A stretch of DNA of 64,000 nucleotides from assembly GCA_021771115.1 (NCBI GenBank), contig JAETPP010000002.1:1-64000 (forward strand), written 5' to 3'. The notes under the pieces were generated by a model. It was given only the letters and a program-made list of their open reading frames with translations. It ran no database searches and had not been told where the DNA came from. This stretch comes from Bacillota bacterium (GTDB lineage Bacteria; Bacillota; Clostridia; Oscillospirales; Acutalibacteraceae). Each line of letters starts with the position of its first letter. Within the stretch, counting starts at the first letter, position 1. A program made the translations under genes and the position numbers. Below, piece by piece: positions 55,388 through 64,000 of the stretch.

Positions 55388-57040
55388 TTACACGCTGGGG
55401 GTTTCCGGGTCTACCCGGCAAACCAGCACATAGGGCGTAGGGCTTGCCAGCATTTCCCTGGCCAGTTCCTCCGCCTGGGCGTTATTTTCCGCCAGGGCCG
55501 CCGGGATCCCGTAGGCCCTGCACAGCGCCACAAAATCCGGGTTGCCGTCCATGTGGGTGGCGATATGCCGCCCGCCGTACCGGATATTCTGGTATTCTCT
55601 GACCATGCCCAGCCTGCGGTTATCCATCACGATGAGCTTCAGCTGCGCGTGGCAGGCGCGCACGGTGGCAAGCTCATTAAGGCTCATTTGGAAGGCCCCG
55701 TCCCCGCAGACGGCTACCACCTGCCTCCGGGGCTTCGCCAGCTTCGCCCCCAAAGCGGCGGGCAGCGCGTAGCCCATGGTCCCCAGGCCGCCGCTGGTGA
55801 GAAAACGGCCGGAGCGCTGGGTAAAATTGATGGCCGCCCAAATCTGGCACTGGCCGGGGTCGGCGGCCAAGATCGCATCCTCGTCCATCAGGCGGGAAAG
55901 GGTGCGCAGAAAGGAGCGGGGCTCTACTGCGTCCTCCCGGTCCTCCCCCCTGGGGACAAACTGGTTCTTATATTGCAGCACCTGCCGCCGCCATTCCCGG
56001 AAATTGCCGGGGCTTACCTGCTCTGTCAGGGCGCCGAGTACCTGCCGGATATCCCCTACAATGGGAATATCCACCCGCATGTTTTTCCCGATCTCCGCCG
56101 GGTCCACATCAATATGGATGATCTTTGCCTGTTCCGCGATCTGATTGGGCAGGGCGATGGCCCTGTCCCCTACCCGGGCGCCGCAGAGCAGGATCAGATC
56201 CGCCTCGCCGATGGCGCGGTTCGCATAGCTTCTGCCGAATTTTCCGATCATGCCCAAATAGGCGGGCTCCTCCTGCTCCGGAAGCAGGCCCCAGCCGCCT
56301 CCGGCGTTGGACATGGCCCCCAGGCCCATCATGGTGGAAACCACCGGAATTCCGGTTTTTCCGGCGAAAGCGTTCATTTCCTCCCGGGCTCCGGCCAGCA
56401 CCACGCCGCCTCCGCAGCAAATCACCGGACGCTCTGCCTCTCCAATGGCCTTGACCGCCTTTTTGATCTGCATGGGGTGGCCGGCCAGGTTGGGCTTATA
56501 GCCGATGATATCCGCTTTTTCCGGGTACTGGAACCGGGGAAGAAGCTGCTCCTGCACATCCTGGGGAACATCGATGAGCACCGGGCCGGGCCGCCCGGTG
56601 GAGGCAACGTGAAAGGCCTCCCGAAAGACCCGGGGCAGCTCCCCGGCAGAGGTCACAAGATAGCTATGCTTCGTAAAGGACTGGCAGGCCCCGGTGATAT
56701 CCGCCTCCTGAAACACATCCCGGCCCAGCTGCTCTAAATTCACCTGTCCGGTAATGGCGATGATGGGGACGGAATCCATATACGCTGTGGCGATCCCGGT
56801 GATCAGGTTGGTGGCGCCGGGGCCGGAGGTGGCAATGCACACGCCGGGTCTCCCCGCCGACCGGGCATAGCCCGAAGCCATATGGGCCGCGTTCTGCTCG
56901 GAACGCACCAGCACATGGCGGATGGAAGAGCTGTATAAGGCGTCATAAAAAGGGCAGATCGCGGCGCCCGGATAGCCGAAGGCGATTTCCACCCCTTCCG
57001 CTTCCAGGCATTTTACCATGACTTCCGCTCCGTTTATCAA
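55388..57040 (-). CDS. ilvB: Acetolactate synthase large subunit
   Basis: NGAEVMVKCLEAEGVEIAFGYPGAAICPFYDAL, ThDP-binding GDGAFQMSLNELATV. Confidence 0.96.
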   Translation of the reverse strand: MINGAEVMVKCLEAEGVEIAFGYPGAAICPFYDALYSSSIRHVLVRSEQNAAHMASGYARSAGRPGVCIATSGPGATNLITGIATAYMDSVPIIAITGQVNLEQLGRDVFQEADITGACQSFTKHSYLVTSAGELPRVFREAFHVASTGRPGPVLIDVPQDVQEQLLPRFQYPEKADIIGYKPNLAGHPMQIKKAVKAIGEAERPVICCGGGVVLAGAREEMNAFAGKTGIPVVSTMMGLGAMSNAGGGWGLLPEQEEPAYLGMIGKFGRSYANRAIGEADLILLCGARVGDRAIALPNQIAEQAKIIHIDVDPAEIGKNMRVDIPIVGDIRQVLGALTEQVSPGNFREWRRQVLQYKNQFVPRGEDREDAVEPRSFLRTLSRLMDEDAILAADPGQCQIWAAINFTQRSGRFLTSGGLGTMGYALPAALGAKLAKPRRQVVAVCGDGAFQMSLNELATVRACHAQLKLIVMDNRRLGMVREYQNIRYGGRHIATHMDGNPDFVALCRAYGIPAALAENNAQAEELAREMLASPTPYVLVCRVDPETPSV

Positions 57041-57072
57041 ATGAGATCCCCCCGTTACAGTTCCAACAAGAT

Positions 57073-57543
57073 TCAGGAACGCTCTTCCTCTGTCATCACA
57101 TAAAACTTATTTTTGAAGTAAGAATTTGTGACCTCGCGCTCCACAGCAAAGCCGCAGCGCTCATAGACCTTGACGGCCCTTTTGTTAAAGCAGGCCACCG
57201 ACAGCCGAAACCGCCGGGCGGAAAAGGTCTGTCTGCCGAATTCCATTCCCAGCCGGACAAATTCTTCCCCCAGTCCCTTCCCGCAAAGCTCCGGGCGCAG
57301 GCCCAGGCCGAGGTCCAGATACCCCTCCTGATAGACATTTTCTTCCACCGTGGGGATCCTGGCGTCTTCTCCGAAATGGAAAAAGCCAACAACCTCTCCC
57401 GCTTCGTTCAGGCAGGCAAAAGCCTCCCCTTCCGGGTAATCCGTTTCCCCGTTTCGGTCATAAAAGGAATATTCTCCCCCGTATTTCCAAAACGCTATTT
57501 CACCGGCATACGCCGCCGTCATCGGTACGATCTTCAGGTGCAT
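57073..57543 (-). CDS. GNAT family N-acetyltransferase
   Basis: LGLGLRPELCGKGLGEEFVRLGMEFGRQTF...FNKRAVKVYERCGF; start overlaps the tsaD stop. Confidence 0.9.
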   Translation of the reverse strand: MHLKIVPMTAAYAGEIAFWKYGGEYSFYDRNGETDYPEGEAFACLNEAGEVVGFFHFGEDARIPTVEENVYQEGYLDLGLGLRPELCGKGLGEEFVRLGMEFGRQTFSARRFRLSVACFNKRAVKVYERCGFAVEREVTNSYFKNKFYVMTEEERS

Positions 57544-58574
57544 TACACTCTCCTCCCCAACGAGAAACGCCCCGCAATATCGCATTGCGCCGCGGCATTT
57601 AAGTCCATGCCCGCCGTATTCCCCGCAAGAAATTCATAGTACCCCTGGGAAGCGATCATGGCGGCGTTGTCTCCGCACAGGCTCAGCTCCGGCATATAGA
57701 GCTTTTTCCCTGTTTTTTCGCAGAGCGCGGCAAGCTCTCTGCGCAGCAGACGGTTGGCGGAAACACCCCCGGCGATCACCAGCTTGTCCGCCCCGGTCTC
57801 CTGTGCGGCCTTTTGGAAATTCTCCACCAGGCAATCCACCACAGCCCTGCGGTAAGAGGCGCACAGATCGGGAACGCTTACTTCTTCTCCCTTTTGCGAA
57901 GCGTTGTGCAGCAGGTTTATCACCGCCGTTTTCAGCCCGGAAAAGCTGAAATCCAGCGGCGCGCCCTCCACCCTGGGGTGAGGCAGCCGGTAGGCCTTGT
58001 CGTTGCCGCCCTCCGCGATTTTATCCAGCTCTACCCCGCCGGGGTAGGGGATCCCCATGGCGCGGGCCGCCTTATCGAAGGCCTCGCCTGCCGCGTCGTC
58101 CCGGGTGCGGCCCAGTACATGGAGCTCCGTATAGCTTTTCACTTCGATGATGTGAGAATGCCCGCCGGACACCACCAGGCAGAGAAAGGGCGGCTGGAGC
58201 TCCGGCGAGGTGAGATAATTTGCGGCGATATGCCCCCGCAGATGATGAACGGGAATGAGGGGAAGCCCGGTGGAAAGGGAAAGCCCCTTTGCGAAATTCA
58301 CCCCCACCAGAAGCGCCCCAATGAGCCCCGGCGCGCAGGTGACGGCAATGGCCCCCAGATCTTCCCAGGTTTTCCCGCTTTGCGCCATGGCCTCCCGCAC
58401 CACGCCCACAATGGCCTCGCTGTGGCGGCGGGAAGCGATCTCCGGCACTACGCCGCCATAGATGCGGTGTTCCTCCACCTGAGAGGCGATCACAGAGGAA
58501 AGTATTTTCCTGCCGTCCTCCACCACCGCGGCGGCTGTTTCGTCACAGGAGCTTTCTATTCCTAATATCAGCAT
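57543..58574 (-). CDS. tsaD: tRNA N6-adenosine threonylcarbamoyltransferase
   Basis: MLILGIESSCDETAAAVVEDG; PGLIGALLVGVNFAKGLS; VSGGHSHI. Confidence 0.97.
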   Translation of the reverse strand: MLILGIESSCDETAAAVVEDGRKILSSVIASQVEEHRIYGGVVPEIASRRHSEAIVGVVREAMAQSGKTWEDLGAIAVTCAPGLIGALLVGVNFAKGLSLSTGLPLIPVHHLRGHIAANYLTSPELQPPFLCLVVSGGHSHIIEVKSYTELHVLGRTRDDAAGEAFDKAARAMGIPYPGGVELDKIAEGGNDKAYRLPHPRVEGAPLDFSFSGLKTAVINLLHNASQKGEEVSVPDLCASYRRAVVDCLVENFQKAAQETGADKLVIAGGVSANRLLRRELAALCEKTGKKLYMPELSLCGDNAAMIASQGYYEFLAGNTAGMDLNAAAQCDIAGRFSLGRRV

Positions 58575-58591
58575 ATATCCATCTCCAACTT
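58538..58591 (-). repeat. Copy A of a 54-bp duplicated tsaD start region (attached to intact tsaD)
   Basis: TTTCGTCACAGGAGCTTTCTATTCCTAATATCAGCATATATCCATCTCCA. Confidence 0.9.
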
Positions 58592-58602
58592 AAAATTTGT
58601 GC

Positions 58603-58722
58603 TCAGTAAGCCGCCGCGGTATTTTCAATCGAGAAATTCCCGCAGGGAATTTCCAAGAAAGAACCCGCAGGGTTCTTTTTGCGGTTTTCGTCACAGGAGC
58701 TTTCTATTCCCAATATCAGCAT
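58603..58722 (-). other. 39-codon ORF made from a duplicated tsaD start fused to hairpin-rich repeat sequence
   Basis: MLILGIESSCDENRKKNPAGSFLEIPCGNFSIENTAAAY; overlaps rimI stop as ATGCTGA. Confidence 0.6.
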
Positions 58723-58739
58723 ATATTCATCTCCAGTTT
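58686..58739 (-). repeat. Copy B of the duplicated tsaD start region (abuts rimI 3' end)
   Basis: TTTCGTCACAGGAGCTTTCTATTCCCAATATCAGCATATATTCATCTCCA; 148-bp offset from copy A. Confidence 0.9.
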
Positions 58740-59186
58740 GTGATTGTGTTCCGAAAAATATTTCGTAAAGATCAGGCCGTCCTCCCGCGGGGCGGTGTAG
58801 AAATTTTTTCTGCGCCCGGCTTCCTGAAACCCCATAGCCTGATATAAGGCGATGGCTCCTTGGTTGGAAGCGCGCACCTCCAGGGAAAGGAATTCTCCGT
58901 TTTGCCGCCTTGCCGCTTCCTCCAATGCGAGAAGCAGCGCCTTGGCGACGCCCTGCCTGCGATGCGCGGGAAACACCGCGATATTATCGAGATAACATTC
59001 CCCCCAGGCGCAGTGCATTCCGGCATAACCCAGGATCTCCTGTCCCTCCACGGCTGTCAAAAAAACGGCGGCCGGGTTTTGGAGCTCCTCCAAAAGCGCC
59101 TCCCTGCTCCAGGGGCGGGAAAAGCAGAGCCGCTCCAGCTGTGCAAGCTTTTCCGTATGCTTTTCTTCCATGGGAATGATCTTCAT
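58716..59186 (-). CDS. rimI: Ribosomal-protein-alanine N-acetyltransferase
   Basis: LERLCFSRPWSREAL, YLDNIAVFPAHRRQGVAKALL, LEVRASNQGAIALYQAMGFQEAGRRKNFY. Confidence 0.93.
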   Translation of the reverse strand: MKIIPMEEKHTEKLAQLERLCFSRPWSREALLEELQNPAAVFLTAVEGQEILGYAGMHCAWGECYLDNIAVFPAHRRQGVAKALLLALEEAARRQNGEFLSLEVRASNQGAIALYQAMGFQEAGRRKNFYTAPREDGLIFTKYFSEHNHKLEMNIC

Positions 59187-59213
59187 CCTTGATACCCGCT
59201 TTTCCAAAAATAC

Positions 59214-59669
59214 TCAGGAAGCTTCCTGCTCAAAGGAAAGAAGCCGCTGCACGCAGTCCGTAAAAAAGCGCTCCAGCTCCTCCCGCAGCTTGTCCCGGCA
59301 GGCCCGATAGGCCTCCAGGTCCTGCCCGAAGGGGTCCGCTATGTAGCTGGGGAGATAGATCTTTTGCGCGGGCACTCCCGCCTGCTCCAAAATATAGCCG
59401 TGAGTTTTGGACATGGTGAAAAACAGATCCCAAACGGGGATCTCCTCGCCGGTCAAGCGCCTGGCTTCATGCCCCTCGATGGAAACGCCGATCTCCCGGC
59501 AGGCCTTTACGGCGTTTTCCGCCGCCGGGTCGCCCTCCACCGCGGAAAGCCCCGCGCTTTGGCACAGTACCTTTTCCTCCAGGCCCTTTTCCTGCATCAT
59601 CTGGCGGAAGATCCCCTCCGCCATAGGGCTTCTGCAGGTATTGCCCGTGCAGACAAACAATATTTTCAT
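59214..59669 (-). CDS. Low-molecular-weight protein-tyrosine phosphatase family protein
   Basis: MKILFVCTGNTCRSPMAEGIF P-loop; DPFGQDLEAYRACRDKL. Confidence 0.92.
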   Translation of the reverse strand: MKILFVCTGNTCRSPMAEGIFRQMMQEKGLEEKVLCQSAGLSAVEGDPAAENAVKACREIGVSIEGHEARRLTGEEIPVWDLFFTMSKTHGYILEQAGVPAQKIYLPSYIADPFGQDLEAYRACRDKLREELERFFTDCVQRLLSFEQEAS

Positions 59670-59886
59670 GGCTCGCTGAACCTTTCTGCTTTGCATCAAA
59701 TTTACTTTCCCCCATGGGGTGATGTTCTTATCAAGTATACCATTATCTTCTCCGGCTTTCAAGGCTCAGTAGAAAGGGAGAAATTGTTTTTGGGGGGCTT
59801 CTAAGGACCCGGGCGGCGGCATATAACTTGTCTATCACAGCATCATTTTTAGGAAAGCGAGGTGAGCTGCCATCGAAGCACTGACA

Positions 59887-60102
59887 TTGGCAGACGGCGA
59901 GCTGTTTATTTCCGACCTGGGAGAGGATAAGACTATCTCCGTGGACGGGCAGCCCGCCCAGCTCGGCAGATACGCCGCGATCAAACGCTCTTCCGGCGGG
60001 CAGTTCCGCGTTGTGGAGGTAAGCTCAGATCTCCGGCATCTGCTGAAAAAATACGGACTTGAAAAACAATCGATAGGAAGGGTCGTACCTACATGGAAGT
60101 AA
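59887..60102 (+). CDS. Small protein of unknown function, first gene of a DUF2589-type operon
   Basis: ORF MADGELFISDLGEDKTISVDGQPAQLGRYAAIKRSSGGQFRVVEVSSDLRHLLKKYGLEKQSIGRVVPTWK; TTG start listed, but the RBS (GAGGTGA) lies further upstream. Confidence 0.6.
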   Translation: MADGELFISDLGEDKTISVDGQPAQLGRYAAIKRSSGGQFRVVEVSSDLRHLLKKYGLEKQSIGRVVPTWK

Positions 60103-60536
60103 CATTTCAGGATCTGATCACTTCGATCGGCGTTTCCGTTCAGGAAGCCAGAAGAGCCATAGAAGACGCCGCTATGGAGCTGTATTTTCAGGGGTATGAA
60201 AAAGACAGCGCGGATCAACCGGTCTATACCCCCATTCAAAGACGCATTCGACTGCCTCTGGGAACGGCCTCCGGGAAGATCCTGGAGGTCCCCGTTACCG
60301 CGTTGTATCATCACAATGTGATGGAGCTGGACAATGTGACCGTCAAGCTGAAATTTCTGCCCTGCGGAGTGTCCCAAAGCGGCGAAAAGAAAGGTTTGCT
60401 GCTGGACGTTCAGCCTTCGGAAAACGAGGAACACCCGGAGCTGCCTTACAGCGAGCTTTCCCTCTCTTTTCAAAGCTCCTCCGCCCCGGAGGGAATGGCC
60501 CGGGTCAACGAGCACTCCCTCAAGCCGCTTTCTTAG
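60093..60536 (+). CDS. DUF2589-like protein of unknown function
   Basis: FQDLITSIGVSVQEARRAIEDAA, LEVPVTALYHHNVMELDNVTVKLKF; overlaps the upstream ORF. Confidence 0.65.
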   Translation: MEVTFQDLITSIGVSVQEARRAIEDAAMELYFQGYEKDSADQPVYTPIQRRIRLPLGTASGKILEVPVTALYHHNVMELDNVTVKLKFLPCGVSQSGEKKGLLLDVQPSENEEHPELPYSELSLSFQSSSAPEGMARVNEHSLKPLS

Positions 60537-60603
60537 CCGGACGGCGTGAATTTCAGAAAGCTTTTTCCGCAAACAACAACCTTGAAGGAAGGAACAAAAC
60601 CGC

Positions 60604-61197
60604 ATGCCAAACCAAATGACAACACCCGGAACCAACGATGTGACGGAAGCCTTTGCCGGACTGCCCTTGGGCCTTCTGGTCTGCCAGCCCATTTTAGAAG
60701 TTGCGAAGGGTCAGCTTGCCCTGTGCCGGGTCTACATCGACCAGCTTTTAGAGCTTGCGTATATTGACCCCAATGATCCCGACAAGGGCACCCGCACCAT
60801 TTCCTTCACCTTTGACCGGCTGATCGTCGACAAGGTCACCGGCAAGGAGACCACCAAGCCCATGACCCTGAACGTGCCGCTGATCTCTCTGGTGCCCATG
60901 CCCGCCTTCACCATGGATGAAGCCACCGTGGATTTCAACATGGAGGTCAAGGAATCCACAGTGGATACCAGCGATTCCTCTTCCGGGTTTTCCACCACCG
61001 AATCCTTTAATTTCTGGGGCTGCAGCGCTTCCATTACCGGAAATGTTTCGGCGAACAATTCCCATACCAGAAGCACAGATAACACCGCCAAATACACCAT
61101 TCACGCCAGGGCCGTGCAGCAGCCGCCCACAGAGGGCATGGCAAAGCTCACCTCACTGTTCGCTTCCAGCATAGAGCCCTATGAAAAAAACCAGTGA
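60604..61197 (+). CDS. DUF2589 domain-containing protein
   Basis: AFAGLPLGLLVCQPILEVAKGQLALCRVYIDQLLELAY; LNVPLISLVPMPAFTMDEATVDFNMEVKES. Confidence 0.75.
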   Translation: MPNQMTTPGTNDVTEAFAGLPLGLLVCQPILEVAKGQLALCRVYIDQLLELAYIDPNDPDKGTRTISFTFDRLIVDKVTGKETTKPMTLNVPLISLVPMPAFTMDEATVDFNMEVKESTVDTSDSSSGFSTTESFNFWGCSASITGNVSANNSHTRSTDNTAKYTIHARAVQQPPTEGMAKLTSLFASSIEPYEKNQ

Positions 61198-61227
61198 GCT
61201 TTTCTGAAAGCAGTTTAGGAGAACAAC

Positions 61228-61872
61228 ATGCATTTCCCTCCCATCAGCGGCTTTCCCCCTGAATGTGACCCGGCGCGCGCCAACTGGAAAAACCTGTTTT
61301 CTTTTCCCAGCCAGCCCAGCGTCCCCCAGGCACAGAGCACACTGCTTGGCGCCGATGAGCTTTACCGGTACATGTACCCCATCGATCCCCGCAAAAATGA
61401 CCGCATTGTGATCGGTGTATACACTTCGGGAACGCGGACCACTTCCAAAAAGGAGCTAAAGCCCATTTATGACCTGGCGGGGATCCCCCTTTGCTGCCAC
61501 AGCTGCGGCGCGCCGATCCCGGAGATCATTGCCAATGTGGGAGGCCGCCCTACCCCCACTGGTCTCTATTCCCTGATCGGCGACCATCAACCGCCCACTG
61601 TTTTATACGAGCTGTTGTCAGACATTGGAAAGCTGTCAAACGCGATCTTTGGAAAGCTGGGCCACGCGGCCTTTCGGATCCAGAACAGCGGCCCGCCCCT
61701 GACACTTTACGAATTTAAGGTAAATAACATTCTTTTTCAGACCAAGTCCCGTGATCTGGCGGTAAGGCTCTCCCACCAGGAGCCCCTGGCCGTTTCCTAC
61801 GGCTACTCCAGCCAGTTCCTGTACCCCCACTGCGAAGCATGCAGCAACACCCAGGGCAGGCTGCTCTGGTAG
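61228..61872 (+). CDS. Unknown protein, fourth gene of the DUF2589-type operon
   Basis: 214-aa ORF co-directional with DUF2589 genes; GVYTSGTRTTSKKELKPIYDLAGIPLCCHSCGAPIPE; ends at a terminator. Confidence 0.65.
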   Translation: MHFPPISGFPPECDPARANWKNLFSFPSQPSVPQAQSTLLGADELYRYMYPIDPRKNDRIVIGVYTSGTRTTSKKELKPIYDLAGIPLCCHSCGAPIPEIIANVGGRPTPTGLYSLIGDHQPPTVLYELLSDIGKLSNAIFGKLGHAAFRIQNSGPPLTLYEFKVNNILFQTKSRDLAVRLSHQEPLAVSYGYSSQFLYPHCEACSNTQGRLLW

Positions 61873-61892
61873 ACTCAGGCACGCACAGGCAA

Positions 61893-61932
61893 AAGGACCG
61901 TCCTGTTCCTTAGAGCAGGACGGTCCCTTTAG
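61893..61932. terminator. Bidirectional intrinsic terminator
   Basis: AAAGGACCGTCCTG...CAGGACGGTCCCTTT between convergent genes. Confidence 0.85.
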
Positions 61933-62774
61933 TTTTTCTCTTTCCGGTTAACCAAAAAATCAAAGGAGATCTCTGTGGAAAAGCCCTTTGTTTCCCGCAG
62001 TCTTCTGCCGCCTGCCACATCGGTTTTCCAGTAATAGGGCGTCATGGAGAACAGGTCCAGGGCCGTTTGGGCGTCCGGGATCCACAGCTCTTTTTTTACC
62101 TCCCGGCGGGAGACAAAGGAAAAGCCGGGGTATTCCGTATCCTGGCGCTCGTTTTCATAGGGCTTCTCGTACAGGATCTCCTTGAGGCCCATCAGGTGCC
62201 GTTCTCCCGGCACGGCATAGAGGAAAAAGCCGCCGGGCTTTGTTACCCTGGCAAATTCCTCCTGCGCCAGGGGAGAAAACACATCGATCAGCAGGTCGCA
62301 GAAGCTATCCGGCACGGGGATGGAAAAGCTGCTTGCCACGGCAAAGGAAATGCCCTTGTACTTCCCCGACGCCGCTTTTACCGCCGCCTTGGAAATGTCA
62401 AAGGCGTAAAGCTCCGCCCGGGGAAAGGCGTTTCGCAGAGCCCCCGTATAATAGCCCTCTCCGCAGCCGGCGTCCAGAAGTACGGCGTTTTCCGGGCTGA
62501 TTTTTCCTTCCTTCAGGCAATCGGCCGCAAGGCCGCACAGCGCTTCCCGAAAGCATTCGTAATAGCCCCCCTCCAAAAACCGGCGGCGGCTTTCCACCAT
62601 TTCTTTCGTATCGCCGGGAAGCTTTGAGTGCATTTTATGAGAGGGCAGCAGATGAAAATACCCCTGCCTAGCTCGGTCAAAGCCATGGCCCAGGGCGCAT
62701 ACCGCCCCCAGCCCTTCCGGCTGCAGCGCCCCGCCGCAGACAGGGCAGCAAAATCCGATTTTCTGCGAGTCCAT
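61929..62774 (-). CDS. 23S rRNA (guanine-N1)-methyltransferase RlmA-like
   Basis: N-terminal zinc-finger FCCPVCGGALQPEGLGAVCALGHGFDRARQGYFHLL, LLDAGCGEGYYTGAL. Confidence 0.9.
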   Translation of the reverse strand: MDSQKIGFCCPVCGGALQPEGLGAVCALGHGFDRARQGYFHLLPSHKMHSKLPGDTKEMVESRRRFLEGGYYECFREALCGLAADCLKEGKISPENAVLLDAGCGEGYYTGALRNAFPRAELYAFDISKAAVKAASGKYKGISFAVASSFSIPVPDSFCDLLIDVFSPLAQEEFARVTKPGGFFLYAVPGERHLMGLKEILYEKPYENERQDTEYPGFSFVSRREVKKELWIPDAQTALDLFSMTPYYWKTDVAGGRRLRETKGFSTEISFDFLVNRKEKN

Positions 62775-62781
62775 AGCCGCC

Positions 62782-64000
62782 TTATCCCTTCGCGTCGTAC
62801 CAGGTTTTCCCGGCATGGGCGTCCGCCACCATGGGAACGGAGAGATCCACCGCCCGTTCCATTTCCTCGGTGAGCAAAAGCTTTACCTGCTCCGCTTCCT
62901 CCTCCGGGCATTCCACGATGAGCTCGTCATGTACCTGTAAAATCAGCTTTGCCTGAAGCTTTTCCCGCTCCAGCCGGCTGCTGACACGGATCATGGCGAT
63001 TTTGATGATATCAGCGGCCGCGCCCTGAATGGGCATATTCCGGGCCACCCGCTCCCCGAAGGCACGCATATTGAAATTGGTGCTGCGAAGCTCCGGCAGA
63101 TAGCGCCTGCGCCCGAAAATGGTCTCCACAAAGCCGTTTTCTCTGGCCTCCTCCGCCACCCGCTTCATATAGGCGTCCACACCGGAATAATTCTTCAAAT
63201 ACTCCTTGATATATTCCCCCGCCTCCTTGACGGAGACCCCGATATCCTTGGAAAGGGAAAAGGCGCCGATGCCGTACACAATGCCGAAATTTACGGCCTT
63301 TGCGTGGCTGCGCATTTCCGGCGTGACCATTTCCTGGGGCATGTTGAACACTCTGGCGGCGGTGGAGGAATGGATATCCCTGCCCGCCAAAAAGTCCTCC
63401 CGCATGGCGCTGTCGTTTGCCACGTGGGCCAGCACCCGCAGCTCGATCTGGGAATAGTCCGCGTCCACCAGCACCCCGGTTTCCGCGGCGAAAAATTTTC
63501 TGAGCTCTCTGCCGATGGCGGTGCGCACCGGGATATTCTGCAAATTCGGCTCCGTGCTGGAAATGCGGCCGGTGCGGGTCTCTGTCTGGTTAAAATTGGA
63601 ATGGATGCGCCCATCCGGGCCGATCACCTTCAACAGCCCGTCGCAGTAGGTGGATTTCAGCTTTGCCACTGTGCGGTAGCGCAGCACCTCGTCCACCACC
63701 GGGTGAAGATACCTTACTTCCTCCAGCACATCGGCATTGGTGGACCAGCCGCTTTTCGTCTTTTTTCCGTGGGGCAGGCCCAGCTTGTCAAACAGCGCCT
63801 CCCCCAGCTGCTTGGGAGAATTGATATTGAATTCATAGCCCACCTGCTCCACAATGGAATCGTGCAGCGCGGCGACTTCTCTTTCCAGTTCCTTTCCATA
63901 GGTCTCAATGCTGTTTTTATCCACGTAGAAGCCCACGTGCTCCATCTGCGCCAGCACATAGGCAAGGGGGATCTCAATATTTTCCAAAAGCTCCCTTTGC
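62782..64000 (-). CDS. polA: DNA polymerase I, C-terminal part (5' end outside window)
   Basis: DADYSQIELRVLAHVANDSAMREDFLAGRDIHSSTAARVF; LQVHDELIVECPEEE; reading frame runs off the window. Confidence 0.96.
   Translation of the reverse strand, partial: QRELLENIEIPLAYVLAQMEHVGFYVDKNSIETYGKELEREVAALHDSIVEQVGYEFNINSPKQLGEALFDKLGLPHGKKTKSGWSTNADVLEEVRYLHPVVDEVLRYRTVAKLKSTYCDGLLKVIGPDGRIHSNFNQTETRTGRISSTEPNLQNIPVRTAIGRELRKFFAAETGVLVDADYSQIELRVLAHVANDSAMREDFLAGRDIHSSTAARVFNMPQEMVTPEMRSHAKAVNFGIVYGIGAFSLSKDIGVSVKEAGEYIKEYLKNYSGVDAYMKRVAEEARENGFVETIFGRRRYLPELRSTNFNMRAFGERVARNMPIQGAAADIIKIAMIRVSSRLEREKLQAKLILQVHDELIVECPEEEAEQVKLLLTEEMERAVDLSVPMVADAHAGKTWYDAKG

Noticed and set aside
55553-56737. 394-aa plus-strand ORF
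   Set aside because: Antisense shadow of ilvB.
59835-60692. 285-aa minus-strand ORF
   Set aside because: Overlaps the plus-strand DUF2589-type operon, which has RBSs and family-like sequence; the minus ORF is a shadow.
1-64000. tRNA or rRNA genes
   Set aside because: None recognised; tRNA-like sequences were not evident, though a tRNAscan run would be needed to be sure.

Overview
64-kb window from a high-GC, endospore-forming Clostridia-type (Oscillospiraceae-like) genome. It shows mostly core genes, interrupted by accessory blocks. Most coding is on the minus strand: dacF-like (partial), spo0A, a PfkB kinase, leuB/leuA, murF/pepC/murE, ilvN/ilvB, tsaD/rimI, an LMW phosphatase, rlmA and polA (partial). 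The standout block is about 3.3-19.8 kb. Two cobalamin riboswitches in one intergenic region point outward. One drives a 3046-aa SLH-anchored giant protein. The other drives an SLH-anchored alpha/alpha-barrel protein, a DUF4430 (transcobalamin C-terminal-like) protein, EcfT and a single-chain EcfA-EcfA-S fusion. I read this as a Gram-positive surface B12-capture and uptake system that resembles eukaryotic transcobalamin/intrinsic factor in domain content. Other notable items: a Spo0A whose receiver has lost the phospho-acceptor Asp (Glu) and the conserved Lys (Thr), with 0A-box-like sites nearby; a 10-kb carbohydrate ABC/two-component island flanked by 138-bp direct repeats exactly 10,000 bp apart; a type I toxin-antitoxin-like locus with a convergent antisense promoter; a T-box-controlled methyltransferase-leuA-leuB operon; a T-box-controlled HTH-cupin-acyl-CoA-synthetase fusion; a 174-bp MITE-like palindrome; a duplicated tsaD start; and a four-gene DUF2589-type operon of unknown function. 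All family assignments are by eye from the translations; no searches were run.
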